53,841 nt of DNA. Source: Oscillospiraceae bacterium (GTDB lineage Bacteria; Bacillota; Clostridia; Oscillospirales; Ruminococcaceae). The position numbers and the translations under genes are program-made. The stretch spans positions 1 to 53,841 of the forward strand of contig JAJQGB010000011.1 in assembly GCA_021200775.1 (NCBI GenBank), given 5' to 3'. A model generated the notes under the pieces. The model did no database searches, had not been told where the DNA came from, and saw nothing but the letters and a program-made list of their open reading frames with translations. Of the stretch, positions 25,304 through 36,930 are shown piece after piece (position 1 is the stretch's first letter; each line of letters begins with the position of its first letter).

Positions 25304-28300
25304 TAAGCATCAATCGTCGAAATCGGCGGAATCATATCTTCGAGAACATCCAAGAGAATCCTTACCGTATCGAGCGACGTGAATGTCGTGACTCCGTTCT
25401 GAATCGCACAGCGTCTTATCTCGATGCCGTCCTCGTAGTGGACGCCGGAAAGAACCGCACGGGTGTTGATGATGTAGCTGACATATCCAGCCCTGATGGA
25501 ATCGAGAATCTCGTCGCTTCCTTCGCTTATCTTGCCCTTGACTCGGGTGCGGATGCCGTGCTGTTTTAAGAACTTCGCAGTTCCGGCAGTCGCTTCGATG
25601 TTGTAGCCTAAGTTATAGAATCTCCGAATCAGCGGCAGTGCCTCTGCTTTATCCTCATCGGCAACTGTGACAATAACGGTGCCGTACTCCTTCATCTTGA
25701 TGCCGGAAGCCTGAAGCGCCTTGTAGACGGCACGGTTCAGCTTGTCGTCATAGCCGATAGCTTCGCCGGTCGACTTCATTTCGGGCGACAGGTAAGAATC
25801 CATGCCGGTGAGCTTCTCGAACGAGAACGCCGGAGCCTTGACATACCAGCGGTTCTTCTCCTTCGGAGTCATATCGGTGATGCCCTGCTCTTTAAGGCTC
25901 TGCCCGAGCATACACTTCGTCGCAACGCTTACAAGATTTATGCCGGTTGACTTCGACAGGAACGGCACACTTCTCGAAGCTCTGGGATTAACCTCGATAA
26001 CCGAGACATTGTCATCCTTGTCGACTATGAACTGGATGTTGAAGAGTCCGACAATTCCGATGCCCAAGCCAAGTCGGGTGGTGTAGTCGTTGATAGTGTC
26101 CTTTACAGCCTTTGAAATGCTGAACGGCGGATAAACGCTCATGCTGTCGCCCGAGTGGACGCCGGTTCTCTCGACCAGCTCCATAATTCCGGGGATGAAG
26201 ACTTCTTCGCCGTCGCAAATGGCGTCGACTTCGACTTCCTTGCCCATGATGTACTTGTCAACGAGTACCGGCTTGTCGACGTCGACTTCAACGGCGTTTT
26301 TGAGATAGTGCCTGAGCATTTCCTCAGTCGCAACAATTTCCATAGCTCTTCCGCCGAGAACGAACGACGGTCTGACAAGAACGGGGTACCCGATTCTCTC
26401 AGCCACTTTAACTCCGTCTTCAATATTCGTGACGGCATCGCCGGTCGGGTTCGGGATTCCGAGTGAACGGATAACAGCGTCGAAAGCGTCTCTGTTTTCA
26501 GCCTTTTCGATGGCGTCGCAGTCGGTTCCGATAATCCTGACTCCACGCTTCGTAAGAGGAGCCGCAAGGTTGACAGCAGTCTGACCTCCAAGAGTTGCGA
26601 TAACGCCAACCGGATTCTCGTGGTGGACGACGTTCATGACGTCCTCAACCGTCAGCGGCTCAAAATAGAGCTTGTCCGCTGTGGTGTAGTCTGTGGAAAC
26701 CGTTTCCGGATTGTTGTTTATGACGATAGCCTCATATCCGGCATCTCTGATGGTCTTGATGGCGTGAACGGTCGAATAGTCGAACTCGACGCCCTGACCG
26801 ATTCGGATAGGACCTGAACCTAAAACAATAATCTTCTTATTGTCGGAGACGATGGACTCTTCTTCGTCCTCATAAGTAGAATAGAAGTAGGGAACGTAGC
26901 TGTCAAACTCGCTGGCACAGGTGTCAATCATCTTGTAGACGGGATAAATGCCTGCATTGCAACGCTCTTCGTAGATTTCGTCTTCCGTTGTCTTCCAGAG
27001 CTCCGCAATGTATGAGTCGGAAAAGCCCATCTTCTTTGCTTCTTTTAGAAGAGTAATCGAGTGGGGAGAAGCTTCGAGTTCTTTCTCAAAATCAACAATA
27101 TTCTTGATTTTGTCCAAGAAGAACATGTCGATTCCGGTGATGTTGCATATTCTCGAATGATCGACGCCCATCCACATAAGCTGTGAAATGGCGTAGATTC
27201 TGTCGTCGGTGCCCTCACGGATGTAGGCAAGTAATTCGTCGGTAGTCATGTGCTCCGAGTCGAATTTCGCCATGTGGATGTGGTTCTTGCCGTCTTCAAG
27301 CGAACGAATCGCTTTGAGAAGGCTCTCCTCCATCGTTCTTCCGACGCTCATTACTTCTCCGGTCGCTTTCATCTGAGTTGAAAGGACGTTTGAAGCGCTT
27401 GCGAACTTGTCAAACGGGAACCGGGGCATCTTCGTGACGACGTAGTCAAGAGACGGCTCGAAGCAGGCGGGAGTGTTGACAAGCTGAATCTCGTCGAGGT
27501 TCATTCCAACTGCAATCTTTGCCGAAACCCTCGCAATCGGATATCCACTTGCCTTTGAAGCGAGTGCCGAAGAACGGGAAACTCTCGGGTTTACTTCTAT
27601 AACGTAATATCTGAACGACTGCGGGTCTAAAGCAAACTGTACGTTGCAACCGCCCTTGACTTTGAGGGCTCTTATAATCTTCAGTGCGCTGTTACGGAGC
27701 ATATGGTACTCTTTGTTTGTTAATGTCTGGCTTGGCGCAATAACAATCGAGTCGCCGGTGTGGATTCCGACAGGGTCGAGGTTCTCCATGTTACATACCG
27801 TAATTGCAGTGTCGTTTGCGTCACGCATGACCTCGTATTCAATCTCTTTGTAGCCCTTTATGCTCTTCTCAACTAAGACCTGGTGAACGGGGGAGAGTGC
27901 CAGAGCATTCTTCATCATAACCTTCATCTCTTCCGGATTGTTGACGAATCCTCCGCCGGTGCCTCCGAGAGTGAATGCAGGTCTCAAAATAACCGGATAG
28001 CCGATATCCTCAGCCGCTTTCAAGCCCTCTTCTATTGAATAAGTGATTTCAGACGGGACAACCGGCTCGCCGATACTCTCGCAGAGCTCTTTGAATCTTT
28101 CTCTGTCCTCGGCACATTCGATACTGTCGGCATCAGTTCCCAGAAGTTCAATCTCGCACTCCTGCAAAACGCCTTTTTTGGAGAGTTGCATCGCAAGGTT
28201 GAGTCCCGTTTGTCCTCCGATTCCGGGGACGATGGCGTCGGGTCTTTCATAGCGGCAGATTCGAGCCAGATATTCAAGAGTAAGCGGCTCCATGTATACT

Positions 28301-28488
28301 TTATCGGCAATGGAAGTGTCAGTCATGATGGTTGCGGGGTTCGAGTTTGCCAGGATTACCTCGTAGCCCTCTTCTTTGAGCGCAAGACATGCCTGAGTTC
28401 CTGCGTAGTCAAATTCGGCGGCTTGTCCGATAACTATAGGACCGGAGCCGATAACCAAAACTTTCTTAATATCAGTTCTCTTCGGCAT
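25303..28488 (-). CDS. carB: Carbamoyl-phosphate synthase large subunit
   Basis: Makes carbamoyl phosphate from bicarbonate, ATP and the ammonia delivered by CarA, for pyrimidines and arginine. The 1061-residue protein has the standard layout: two ATP-grasp halves, the first starting [25 protein letters not shown] and the second [22 protein letters not shown], an oligomerisation domain between them (about 400-550), and a C-terminal MGS-like regulatory domain (about 930-1061). The start overlaps carA by 17 nt, ensuring coupled synthesis. A palindromic repeat lies directly downstream. Confidence 0.98.
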   Translation of the reverse strand: MPKRTDIKKVLVIGSGPIVIGQAAEFDYAGTQACLALKEEGYEVILANSNPATIMTDTSIADKVYMEPLTLEYLARICRYERPDAIVPGIGGQTGLNLAMQLSKKGVLQECEIELLGTDADSIECAEDRERFKELCESIGEPVVPSEITYSIEEGLKAAEDIGYPVILRPAFTLGGTGGGFVNNPEEMKVMMKNALALSPVHQVLVEKSIKGYKEIEYEVMRDANDTAITVCNMENLDPVGIHTGDSIVIAPSQTLTNKEYHMLRNSALKIIRALKVKGGCNVQFALDPQSFRYYVIEVNPRVSRSSALASKASGYPIARVSAKIAVGMNLDEIQLVNTPACFEPSLDYVVTKMPRFPFDKFASASNVLSTQMKATGEVMSVGRTMEESLLKAIRSLEDGKNHIHMAKFDSEHMTTDELLAYIREGTDDRIYAISQLMWMGVDHSRICNITGIDMFFLDKIKNIVDFEKELEASPHSITLLKEAKKMGFSDSYIAELWKTTEDEIYEERCNAGIYPVYKMIDTCASEFDSYVPYFYSTYEDEEESIVSDNKKIIVLGSGPIRIGQGVEFDYSTVHAIKTIRDAGYEAIVINNNPETVSTDYTTADKLYFEPLTVEDVMNVVHHENPVGVIATLGGQTAVNLAAPLTKRGVRIIGTDCDAIEKAENRDAFDAVIRSLGIPNPTGDAVTNIEDGVKVAERIGYPVLVRPSFVLGGRAMEIVATEEMLRHYLKNAVEVDVDKPVLVDKYIMGKEVEVDAICDGEEVFIPGIMELVERTGVHSGDSMSVYPPFSISKAVKDTINDYTTRLGLGIGIVGLFNIQFIVDKDDNVSVIEVNPRASRSVPFLSKSTGINLVSVATKCMLGQSLKEQGITDMTPKEKNRWYVKAPAFSFEKLTGMDSYLSPEMKSTGEAIGYDDKLNRAVYKALQASGIKMKEYGTVIVTVADEDKAEALPLIRRFYNLGYNIEATAGTAKFLKQHGIRTRVKGKISEGSDEILDSIRAGYVSYIINTRAVLSGVHYEDGIEIRRCAIQNGVTTFTSLDTVRILLDVLEDMIPPISTIDA

Positions 28489-29575
28489 TACTCTTCGCCT
28501 CCTTCATGTAACCCAGGAATTTGTCGAACAGGTATCCGGAATCTTCCGGACCGGGTGCGCTTTCCGGGTGATACTGAACGCTGAAAACCTTGTCCTCTTT
28601 ACACTCAACGCCTTCTATTGTGTTGTCAAGAAGATTTATGTGCGTGACTTCAAGACCGGTGCCCGCAAGGCTTTCCGGGTCGACGGCGTAACTGTGATTC
28701 TGAGAAGTGATTTCGAGCTTTCCGGTAGCCAGATTCTTTACAGGATGGTTTCCGCCACGGTGACCGAACTTCAGTTTATAGGTCTTCGCACCGTAGGCAA
28801 GGGAAATTACCTGGTGTCCGAGACAAATTCCGAAAATCGGGTACTTGCCACGAAGTCCCTTGACGAGCTCGACGGCGGACTTAACATCCTCCGGGTCGCC
28901 GGGACCGTTTGAAAGGAAGACACCGTCCGGTTTCATGAAAATGACCTCTTCGGCAGTGATGTCGTAGGGGACAATGGTTACGTTGCAACCCTTACGGTTC
29001 AGGGAGCGAACAATGTTGAGTTTGATTCCACAGTCGAGTGCAACGACGTTATACTGAGGATTCGACGTTCTCGAATACCAGCGCTTCTTTGTGCTCACTC
29101 TCGAAACGGCATCGTGCGGAACAGGTGTGTTCTTAATGATTTCAAGACCCTCTTCAAGGGTTGTAGAAATATTTGTAATAAGAGCTCTGCGGGAGCCATA
29201 ATCCCGAATACTGCGGGTGAGTTTACGGGTGTCAACTCCGCTGATGCCGGGGATATTGTTCTCTTCTAAGAGCTCCGAAAGTGTCTTTATATAACGAAAA
29301 TTCGACGGCATATCGTTATAATCTCTCACGACCAGAGCCCCGATTGACGGGTACTTCGTCTCGAAGTCGTCGTCGTTGATTCCGTAGCTTCCGATAATTG
29401 GATAGGTCATAACGACCATCTGATCGGTATAGGACGGGTCGGAAACTATCTCCTGATAGCCTACCATGGAAGTGTTGAATACAAGCTCCAGAACTCGCTC
29501 GTCCGAGCTTCCGAAACCGTAGCCTAAGTATTCGCTTCCGTCCTCCGTAATTATCTTGCGGTCATACTCTTTCAT
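28472..29575 (-). CDS. carA: Carbamoyl-phosphate synthase small (glutaminase) subunit
   Basis: Hydrolyses glutamine to feed ammonia to CarB. The 367-residue protein has the N-terminal CarA domain ([13 protein letters not shown] ... [17 protein letters not shown]) and a class I glutamine amidotransferase domain with the nucleophile in FGICLGHQ and the catalytic pair in SVQYHPES. It lies 76 nt after purA, a gap containing a 30-nt hairpin, and overlaps carB. Confidence 0.98.
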   Translation of the reverse strand: MKEYDRKIITEDGSEYLGYGFGSSDERVLELVFNTSMVGYQEIVSDPSYTDQMVVMTYPIIGSYGINDDDFETKYPSIGALVVRDYNDMPSNFRYIKTLSELLEENNIPGISGVDTRKLTRSIRDYGSRRALITNISTTLEEGLEIIKNTPVPHDAVSRVSTKKRWYSRTSNPQYNVVALDCGIKLNIVRSLNRKGCNVTIVPYDITAEEVIFMKPDGVFLSNGPGDPEDVKSAVELVKGLRGKYPIFGICLGHQVISLAYGAKTYKLKFGHRGGNHPVKNLATGKLEITSQNHSYAVDPESLAGTGLEVTHINLLDNTIEGVECKEDKVFSVQYHPESAPGPEDSGYLFDKFLGYMKEAKSNAEEN

Positions 29576-29608
29576 CTTTTAGAGTTTGCCTCCTTATGTT
29601 TCAGTTAG

Positions 29609-29638
29609 GCGTTTACCGGCAATAAAGCCGATAAACGC
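29609..29638 (-). other. Hairpin between purA and carA
   Basis: GCGTTTAxCGGC pairs with GCCGxTAAACGC (11 bp with one mismatch). On the transcribed strand no T-run follows, so it looks more like an mRNA processing or stability hairpin than a terminator. Confidence 0.5.
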
Positions 29639-29651
29639 TTGCTGTAGTTTA

Positions 29652-30920
29652 TCAGAACATTGTAATGTATTCATCACGCTCGGCGCCGACAGATACGTAC
29701 TTAATTGGGCAACCAACTGCGTGTTCGATGAGACGGATGTAGTTAAGAGCGTCCTCCGGCAAATCCTCTTTCTTGCGGCATTTTGAAACGTCGCCGAAGC
29801 CCTTGACGTACTCGACAACAGGCTTCGCACGCTCCAGTCTGTCACCTGTCGGGAATTCGTCGGTGATTTCGCCATCAACATCATAGTGAACGCAAACCGG
29901 AATCTTATCCATATAGGAAAGAATGTCAAGCTTTGTGAGAACGAGATAATCAGCACCCTGAACTCTCACACCGTACTTTGAAGCGGGAACGTCAAACGGT
30001 CCGACTCTGCGGGGTCTTCCGGTAGCGGCGCCGTATTCTCCGCCTGCGGCTCTTAGTGCCTCAGCCTCTTCGCCGAACATTTCACATGTGAACGGTCCTT
30101 CGCCGACGCAGGTCGAATATGCCTTCATGATGCCGATAGAGCAGTCGAGCTTTCTTCCGGGGATTCCGGCGCCGATAGGTGCATAGTGCGCAAGAGTCTG
30201 CGAAGAAGAGGTGTAGGGATAAATTCCGTAGTCGATGTCACGAAGCGCTCCCAATTGTGCCTCAAACATGATGTTCTTTCCGTCATCAGCGGCTTTCTCC
30301 AAGTACGAAGAAACGTCGGTGACATACGGTAAAATCTCGTCGCCATACTTTTTGAGCCAAGCAAGAATCTCATCGGCACTTATGAGCTCGTGACCGTAAC
30401 CCTTGAAGGTTAAGTTCTTCCACTCGACAATATCTCTTACTTTCTCTTCGAGGGTGTTGGGGTTCTGCAAATCACTCATTCTAAGGCTCTTTTTCATGTA
30501 CTTGTCCGCATAAACGGGAGCTATGCCACGGCGAGTGGAGCCGAATTTCTTGTCGGCAAGGCGCTCCTCTTCCATGATGTCGAGCTCCTTGTGATAGGGC
30601 AGGCATATGGTAGCTTTGTCGCTGATTTTGAGGTTTTCGGGAGTGATTTCAATCCCTTTTTCACGCAGGGAAGCCATTTCGTGGCAAAGGTGTTGAAGGT
30701 CTATGACCATTCCTCCGCCCATTACGTTGACAGCCGTCTCGTGGAAGATTCCTGAAGGAAGAAGATTCAGAACGAAGCTTCCTCTTTCGTTGATGACGGT
30801 GTGTCCTGCGTTGTTGCCGCCCTGATAGCGACAGATGATGTCGAAGTCCTTTGACAGAAGGTCAACCATTCTGCCTTTGCCTTCGTCGCCCCAGTTGATT
30901 CCAACTATTGCTGTAAGCAT
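29652..30920 (-). CDS. purA: Adenylosuccinate synthetase
   Basis: First step from IMP to AMP: IMP + aspartate + GTP to adenylosuccinate. The 422-residue protein has the N-terminal GTP loop GINWGDEGKGRMVDLL, CRYQGGNNAGHTV, the GSTRRGIAPVYADK segment and the IMP-binding ATGRPRRVGPFD region. ATG 30920 follows an AAAGGAC-type site. It sits 42 nt after purB, the enzyme that cleaves its product. Confidence 0.97.
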   Translation of the reverse strand: MLTAIVGINWGDEGKGRMVDLLSKDFDIICRYQGGNNAGHTVINERGSFVLNLLPSGIFHETAVNVMGGGMVIDLQHLCHEMASLREKGIEITPENLKISDKATICLPYHKELDIMEEERLADKKFGSTRRGIAPVYADKYMKKSLRMSDLQNPNTLEEKVRDIVEWKNLTFKGYGHELISADEILAWLKKYGDEILPYVTDVSSYLEKAADDGKNIMFEAQLGALRDIDYGIYPYTSSSQTLAHYAPIGAGIPGRKLDCSIGIMKAYSTCVGEGPFTCEMFGEEAEALRAAGGEYGAATGRPRRVGPFDVPASKYGVRVQGADYLVLTKLDILSYMDKIPVCVHYDVDGEITDEFPTGDRLERAKPVVEYVKGFGDVSKCRKKEDLPEDALNYIRLIEHAVGCPIKYVSVGAERDEYITMF

Positions 30921-30962
30921 ATGCCTTGTCCTTTCTATTATAAAGCTTTTGCTGAGTTTACT

Positions 30963-32387
30963 CTAGACGTTTATAGTAACGTCGTCGGCTTTTTCTCCTT
31001 CGTTCGGGAGGATTTCAGTTCTTACGTACTGAACATACTCCGCCGCCTGGTCGGATGCAAGTCCTGTAAAGCCGCCTTCATCTATAATACTCTGGATTTC
31101 GTCTTCTGTCAACCCAAAAATCGGGTCAGCGGCAATTCTCGAGATAAGATTTCCGTCTCCGCCTTCCTTGATGTCGGTCGCCGCGGCAACAGAGTGAGTT
31201 CTTATTGCCTCGTGGAGAGTCTGGCGGTCGCCGCCTTTCTTGACGCAGTACATAAGAATATTCTCAGTCGCCATGAAGGGAAGCTCAGCCTGCAAGTGTC
31301 TTGCTATAATCTTCGGATAGACCTTCAAGCCACTGATGATGTTTATGTATAGGCTCAGAATTCCGTCGGTAGCAAGGAACGCTTCCGGAATACTGATTCT
31401 GCGGTTAGCCGAGTCGTCAAGTGTTCTCTCAAACCACTGCTCGCTTGCAGTCAAAGCCGGATTCAGAGCGTCGACGGTGACGTATCTCGCAAGCGACGCA
31501 ATTCTCTCGGAGCGCATCGGGTTTCTCTTATAAGCCATAGCCGAAGAACCGACCTGTCCTGCTTCAAACGGTTCGTCAACTTCCTTCAGGTGGGAAAGAA
31601 GCCGGATATCATTCGAGAACTTGTGGGCGCTCTGTGCGATTCCCGAAAGAACCGACAGCGAGTAGTAGTCCACTTTTCTGGTATAGGTCTGACCGCTTAC
31701 TGAATATGCCGCTTCAAAGCCCATTTTCTCTGCAATCAGCTTTTCGAGTTTACGAACTTTATCTTTATCTCCGCCGAAGAGTTCAAGGAAGCTGGCACCA
31801 GTTCCAGTAGTTCCTCTGCAACCGAGGAGCTTTAAGTTAGAGAGAGTGAAGTCAAGCCTTTCCAAATCCATAACCAAATCCTGAAGCCAGAGAGTAGCAC
31901 GCTTTCCAAAAGTAGTAGGCTGTGCCGCCTGGAAGTGGGTGTAGGCAAGGCAGGGAAGGTCTTTATACTTCTCCGCAAAGTCGCAAAGAGCAGAAATTGC
32001 AGTCACGAGCAGGCTTCTGATTCTTAAAAGCGCATCTCTCTGCAAAATAATATCGGTGTTGTCCCCGACATAGCAACTGGTAGCTCCCAGGTGGATAATC
32101 GGCTTTGCCTTCGGGCAGACCAAGCCATAGGCATAAATGTGCGCCATGACGTCGTGACGGACGACCTTTTCTCTTGCCGCCGCCGCCTCATAGTCGATGT
32201 CGTAGATATGCTCCTTCATTTCGGCAATCTGTTCATCCGAAATGTCGAGCCCGAGCTCTTTCTCACTCTCTGCAAGAGCAATCCATAGCTTACGCCAAGT
32301 CGAGAACTTCGTGTCGTCGGAGAAAATCTTTTGCATCTTCTCCCCGGCATATCTTTTGCACAGTGGGTTTTCGTATTTATCTGTCAT
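30963..32387 (-). CDS. purB: Adenylosuccinate lyase
   Basis: Cleaves SAICAR and adenylosuccinate, releasing fumarate. The 474-residue fumarase-superfamily protein carries the signature SSAMAYKRNPMRSE, with HLGATSCYVGDN and THFQAAQPTTFGKR as the substrate-binding segments. The length (about 475) matches the longer clostridial/animal-type PurB. AGGAAACA precedes the start. It lies 15 nt after purC. Confidence 0.97.
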   Translation of the reverse strand: MTDKYENPLCKRYAGEKMQKIFSDDTKFSTWRKLWIALAESEKELGLDISDEQIAEMKEHIYDIDYEAAAAREKVVRHDVMAHIYAYGLVCPKAKPIIHLGATSCYVGDNTDIILQRDALLRIRSLLVTAISALCDFAEKYKDLPCLAYTHFQAAQPTTFGKRATLWLQDLVMDLERLDFTLSNLKLLGCRGTTGTGASFLELFGGDKDKVRKLEKLIAEKMGFEAAYSVSGQTYTRKVDYYSLSVLSGIAQSAHKFSNDIRLLSHLKEVDEPFEAGQVGSSAMAYKRNPMRSERIASLARYVTVDALNPALTASEQWFERTLDDSANRRISIPEAFLATDGILSLYINIISGLKVYPKIIARHLQAELPFMATENILMYCVKKGGDRQTLHEAIRTHSVAAATDIKEGGDGNLISRIAADPIFGLTEDEIQSIIDEGGFTGLASDQAAEYVQYVRTEILPNEGEKADDVTINV

Positions 32388-32402
32388 TGTTTCCTCCGAA
32401 AT

Positions 32403-33104
32403 TTAAATGGCGTTTTCAAGCCTTGCCAGAACATCTCTGTAGCCGTCGAGGACGTTACCGAGGTCTCTACGGAATCTGTCTTTGTCGAGCTTTTCGTCGG
32501 TTTCAGCATCCCAGAGTCTGCAGGAGTCGGGAGAGATTTCGTCGCACAAGAGGAGCTCGCCGTCAACTCTGCCGAATTCGAGCTTGAAGTCGATGAGCTT
32601 GATGCCGCACTTTAAGAAGAGTTCAGTCATGAGTTCGTCAACTTTAAGTGAAACCGCTTTGAGCTCATCAAGCTCTGCCTGAGTAGCAACGCCGAGTGCT
32701 GTAATCTGGCAGTCGTTAATCATCGGGTCTCCTAACTCGTCACTCTTCAGACTGAATTCTGTAACGGTGTTAAGGAGCTTTGTGCCCTCCGGAACGCCGT
32801 ACTTCTTCGAGAAGCTTCCAGCGGCTACGTTTCTGACAATAACCTCGACCATAACGATGTCAGCTTTCTTGACGAGAACTTCAGTCTCATTCAAGACTTT
32901 GATAAGATGAGTCTTGACGCCGTTCTTTGCAAGATACTCGAAAATGAGGTTAGAAATCTTTGCGTTGAGGATTCCCTTGCCCGGTAAATCCTCCTTCTTG
33001 ACGCCGTTTCCGGCGGTTGCGGTGTCCTTGTACTTGATGATGCAAGTACCCGGCTCGGTTCCCTCGTAAACGATTTTCGACTTTCCTTCATAAAGCTTGT
33101 CCAT
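32403..33104 (-). CDS. purC: SAICAR synthetase
   Basis: Phosphoribosylaminoimidazole-succinocarboxamide synthase, 233 residues, joining CAIR and aspartate. The N-terminus MDKLYEGKSKIVYEGTEPG is standard, followed by KNGVKTHLIKV, VRNVAAGSFSKKYGVPEG and LIDFKLEFGRVDGELLLCDEISPDSCRLWD. Start ATG 33104 has AGGAGGAC upstream; the longer in-frame extension is not conserved in character. Its product is the substrate of PurB, encoded 15 nt downstream. Confidence 0.97.
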   Translation of the reverse strand: MDKLYEGKSKIVYEGTEPGTCIIKYKDTATAGNGVKKEDLPGKGILNAKISNLIFEYLAKNGVKTHLIKVLNETEVLVKKADIVMVEVIVRNVAAGSFSKKYGVPEGTKLLNTVTEFSLKSDELGDPMINDCQITALGVATQAELDELKAVSLKVDELMTELFLKCGIKLIDFKLEFGRVDGELLLCDEISPDSCRLWDAETDEKLDKDRFRRDLGNVLDGYRDVLARLENAI

Positions 33105-33132
33105 GATAATGTCCTCCTGAAAGTGTTTGAAT

Positions 33133-34590
33133 TTATTTAGATTTTGACTTGTATAAGCGTGATTTTTGCGGTTTTGCTTCTGAAAGCTTGCCCTCAAAGC
33201 GACCCTTGTCGGTGTGAGCTGGAATCCCTGTCGGATAATCTCCGGTGAAGCAGGAGGTGCAGATGTTTTCGTTCTCCGCAAGTAATTTTAAATCCTCAGT
33301 CGGGAGATACCCTAAAGAATCCGCACCGATGATTTCGGCAATTTCTTCGACCGTGTGACTGCAAGCTATGAGCCCGTCCTCTGAGTCGATATCCGTGCCG
33401 TAGTAGCAGGGATTCAAAAACGGCGGCGACGAAATCCTGACGTGAACCTCTTTCGCACCGGCATTTCTTAAAAGCTTTACTATCTGAGCGCTGGTAGTTC
33501 CTCTGACAATCGAGTCGTCAATCATGATGACCCGCTTTCCCGTGACTGCTTCACTTATCGGGCTCAGCTTGATTCTCACCTGGTCGAGCCTGTCGCTCTG
33601 TGTCGGCGAGATAAACGTTCTGCCGACGTATTTATTCTTGATGAACCCTAATTCATACGGAATCCCCGAAGCCAGCGAGTAGCCGAGTGCCGCATCGAGC
33701 CCTGAATCGGGAACACCGATGACGACGTCTGCAGGGGCAGGGTGACTCTTCGCCAGGAGTTCGCCTGCTTTTCTTCTAGCCGCATGAACCGAAACGCCGT
33801 TTATCACGGAATCGGAGCGTGCGAAGTAGATATACTCGAAAACGCAGAGCCTTTCAGGCTTCTTTCCGCAGTGGTCTTTTATTGAGTGGATTCCGTTCTC
33901 GTCGAAGACGACGATTTCGCCCGGGAGGATGTCCCTTACAAACTCGGCTCCCACTGCCGCCAAAGCACAGCTTTCCGACGTCACAATGTAGCATCCGTCG
34001 GGCGTTTTGCCGTAGCAAAGAGGGCGGAAGCCGTGTGCATCACGCATAGCAATCATTTTCGTCGCCGACATGAAGACCAGAGAATAAGCACCCTCCAAAC
34101 GCCAAGCGGCGCGGTTCACCGCTTCCTCAATCGAGGGTGCAGTCAATCGCTCCTGCGTGACAATATAAGCTATGGTTTCGGTGTCGCTGGTTGTGTGGAA
34201 TATGGCGCCCGAGAGCTCGAGGCGAGCCCGGAGCTCATAGGCGTTAGTAAGATTTCCGTTATGTGCAAGAGCAAGCCTGCCCTTGCAGTGGTTTACTTCA
34301 ATAGGCTGGCAGTTAGCCCTGCTTGTGCCGCCGGTGGTGCCGTATCTTACGTGCCCAACAGCCATCTGTCCCGACGGAAGCGAAGCGATAGCTTCTTTTG
34401 TGAACACTTCGCCCACGAGCCCGAGGTCTTTGTGGGAGTAGAAAAGCCCGTCGTCGCAGACGACCATACCACAGCTTTCCTGACCCCGGTGTTGCAAAGC
34501 ATACAGCCCATAGTAAACCATATCCGAGAGCCGCCTGGTGTCCGGAGCATACACCCCGAAAATCCCGCACTCCTCGTGAATTTCATTCAT
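33133..34590 (-). CDS. purF: Amidophosphoribosyltransferase, Fe-S type
   Basis: Commits PRPP to purine synthesis using glutamine. The 485-residue protein begins with a 7-residue propeptide (MNEIHEE) before catalytic Cys8 in CGIFGVYAPD, which must be exposed by cleavage. The PRTase motif is VIMIDDSIVRGTTS. Cysteines in LCVFEYIYFARSD, LIACSHTVEEIAE and NICTSCFTGDYPTG match the four [4Fe-4S] ligands of the Bacillus-type oxygen-sensitive enzyme. ATG 34590 is used; TTG 34599 is an alternative start. Confidence 0.96.
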   Translation of the reverse strand: MNEIHEECGIFGVYAPDTRRLSDMVYYGLYALQHRGQESCGMVVCDDGLFYSHKDLGLVGEVFTKEAIASLPSGQMAVGHVRYGTTGGTSRANCQPIEVNHCKGRLALAHNGNLTNAYELRARLELSGAIFHTTSDTETIAYIVTQERLTAPSIEEAVNRAAWRLEGAYSLVFMSATKMIAMRDAHGFRPLCYGKTPDGCYIVTSESCALAAVGAEFVRDILPGEIVVFDENGIHSIKDHCGKKPERLCVFEYIYFARSDSVINGVSVHAARRKAGELLAKSHPAPADVVIGVPDSGLDAALGYSLASGIPYELGFIKNKYVGRTFISPTQSDRLDQVRIKLSPISEAVTGKRVIMIDDSIVRGTTSAQIVKLLRNAGAKEVHVRISSPPFLNPCYYGTDIDSEDGLIACSHTVEEIAEIIGADSLGYLPTEDLKLLAENENICTSCFTGDYPTGIPAHTDKGRFEGKLSEAKPQKSRLYKSKSK

Positions 34591-34619
34591 TCTTATCAAC
34601 CCTTTGTCAATGCAATCAT

Positions 34620-34664
34620 GGCTCCCCTTACTAAGGGGAGCTGTCAGCGAAGCTGACTGAGAGG
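34620..34664. repeat. GGGGAGCTG-type palindromic repeat between pyrG and purF
   Basis: GGCTCCCCTT-ACT-AAGGGGAGCT, then GTCAGC-GAA-GCTGAC and TGAGAGG. The element fills most of the gap between the pyrG stop and the purF start. It may tune expression of the two halves of the cluster. Confidence 0.85.
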
Positions 34665-34665
34665 T

Positions 34666-36279
<1,614 letters not shown>

Positions 36280-36885
36280 TTACATATCCTCCTTGCCATT
36301 CTGTTCGTATTCTCTGATGATATCCCCGGCGGCGACTTTCTTTGTGACACAATTGTCCATCGCTCGCTTCTCGATATATCTATGAGCCTCAGGTTCGCTC
36401 ATTTCGCACTTTGTGATGAGTAAGAGCTTTGCCTGGTTGACAAGCCTTATTTCCGCCATCTTTTCTTCAAATGTCGGACTCTTCTTCTCCATCCGCCTGA
36501 GTCTTTCCCGTGTGCCTCTTAAAATCAGAAGCGACTGCTGGATAAGTGGAACACTCACCGGCTTCGGAATCGTCAGGACTCCATAAGGCATCAGCATTTC
36601 ACTGATTTCCGGAAAATGCTCCGTCCCGGCGAAGAGTATCACTCCCGCACCAGAACTTTGGCTTAAATCAATAGCAAACCGCTTTCCGAATTCGTCCGAC
36701 AAAGGCGAATTAATCATCACGATGTCGTAATCCCGTTCAAGAACCTGCCTTTTTGCGGAGCTGACATCCGTCGCCGTCGAAACGGGGGAGTACATATTGT
36801 TTGGGAGAAGCCTTTTTATAACGCCGGAAAATTTTTCGGAGGACGATACAACCAAAACGCTGTAGACCTTCTCTTTGAGTTCCAT
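36280..36885 (-). CDS. ANTAR-domain antiterminator with a degenerate receiver
   Basis: A 201-residue RNA-binding regulator. Residues 1-125 form a receiver-like domain (KVYSVLVVSSSEKFSGVIKRLL ... YDIVMINSPLSDEFG). The usual phospho-acceptor Asp position is Asn59, so classical phosphorylation is unlikely. A short coiled coil (RGTRERLRRME) leads to the ANTAR domain (about 145-195: IRLVNQAKLLLITKCEMSEPEAHRYIEKRAMD ... KKVAAGDII). ATG 36885 has GGAGG upstream; the ATG 18 nt earlier would include that site. ANTAR proteins near glnA in clostridia control transcription by antitermination. A promoter-proximal terminator at the head of this operon is the natural target. Confidence 0.88.
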   Translation of the reverse strand: MELKEKVYSVLVVSSSEKFSGVIKRLLPNNMYSPVSTATDVSSAKRQVLERDYDIVMINSPLSDEFGKRFAIDLSQSSGAGVILFAGTEHFPEISEMLMPYGVLTIPKPVSVPLIQQSLLILRGTRERLRRMEKKSPTFEEKMAEIRLVNQAKLLLITKCEMSEPEAHRYIEKRAMDNCVTKKVAAGDIIREYEQNGKEDM

Positions 36886-36930
36886 TTTCACGACCTCCGG
36901 CATTTTAATGGCGTTATAAAGAGCTGATGG

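Noticed and set aside
34605-34610. TTGACA before purF as a promoter
   Set aside because: A -10 at the right distance would lie inside the purF coding start and none is present.
33886-34656. A 256-codon plus-strand ORF opposite purF
   Set aside because: purF motifs on the other strand are continuous and complete; this is a shadow frame.
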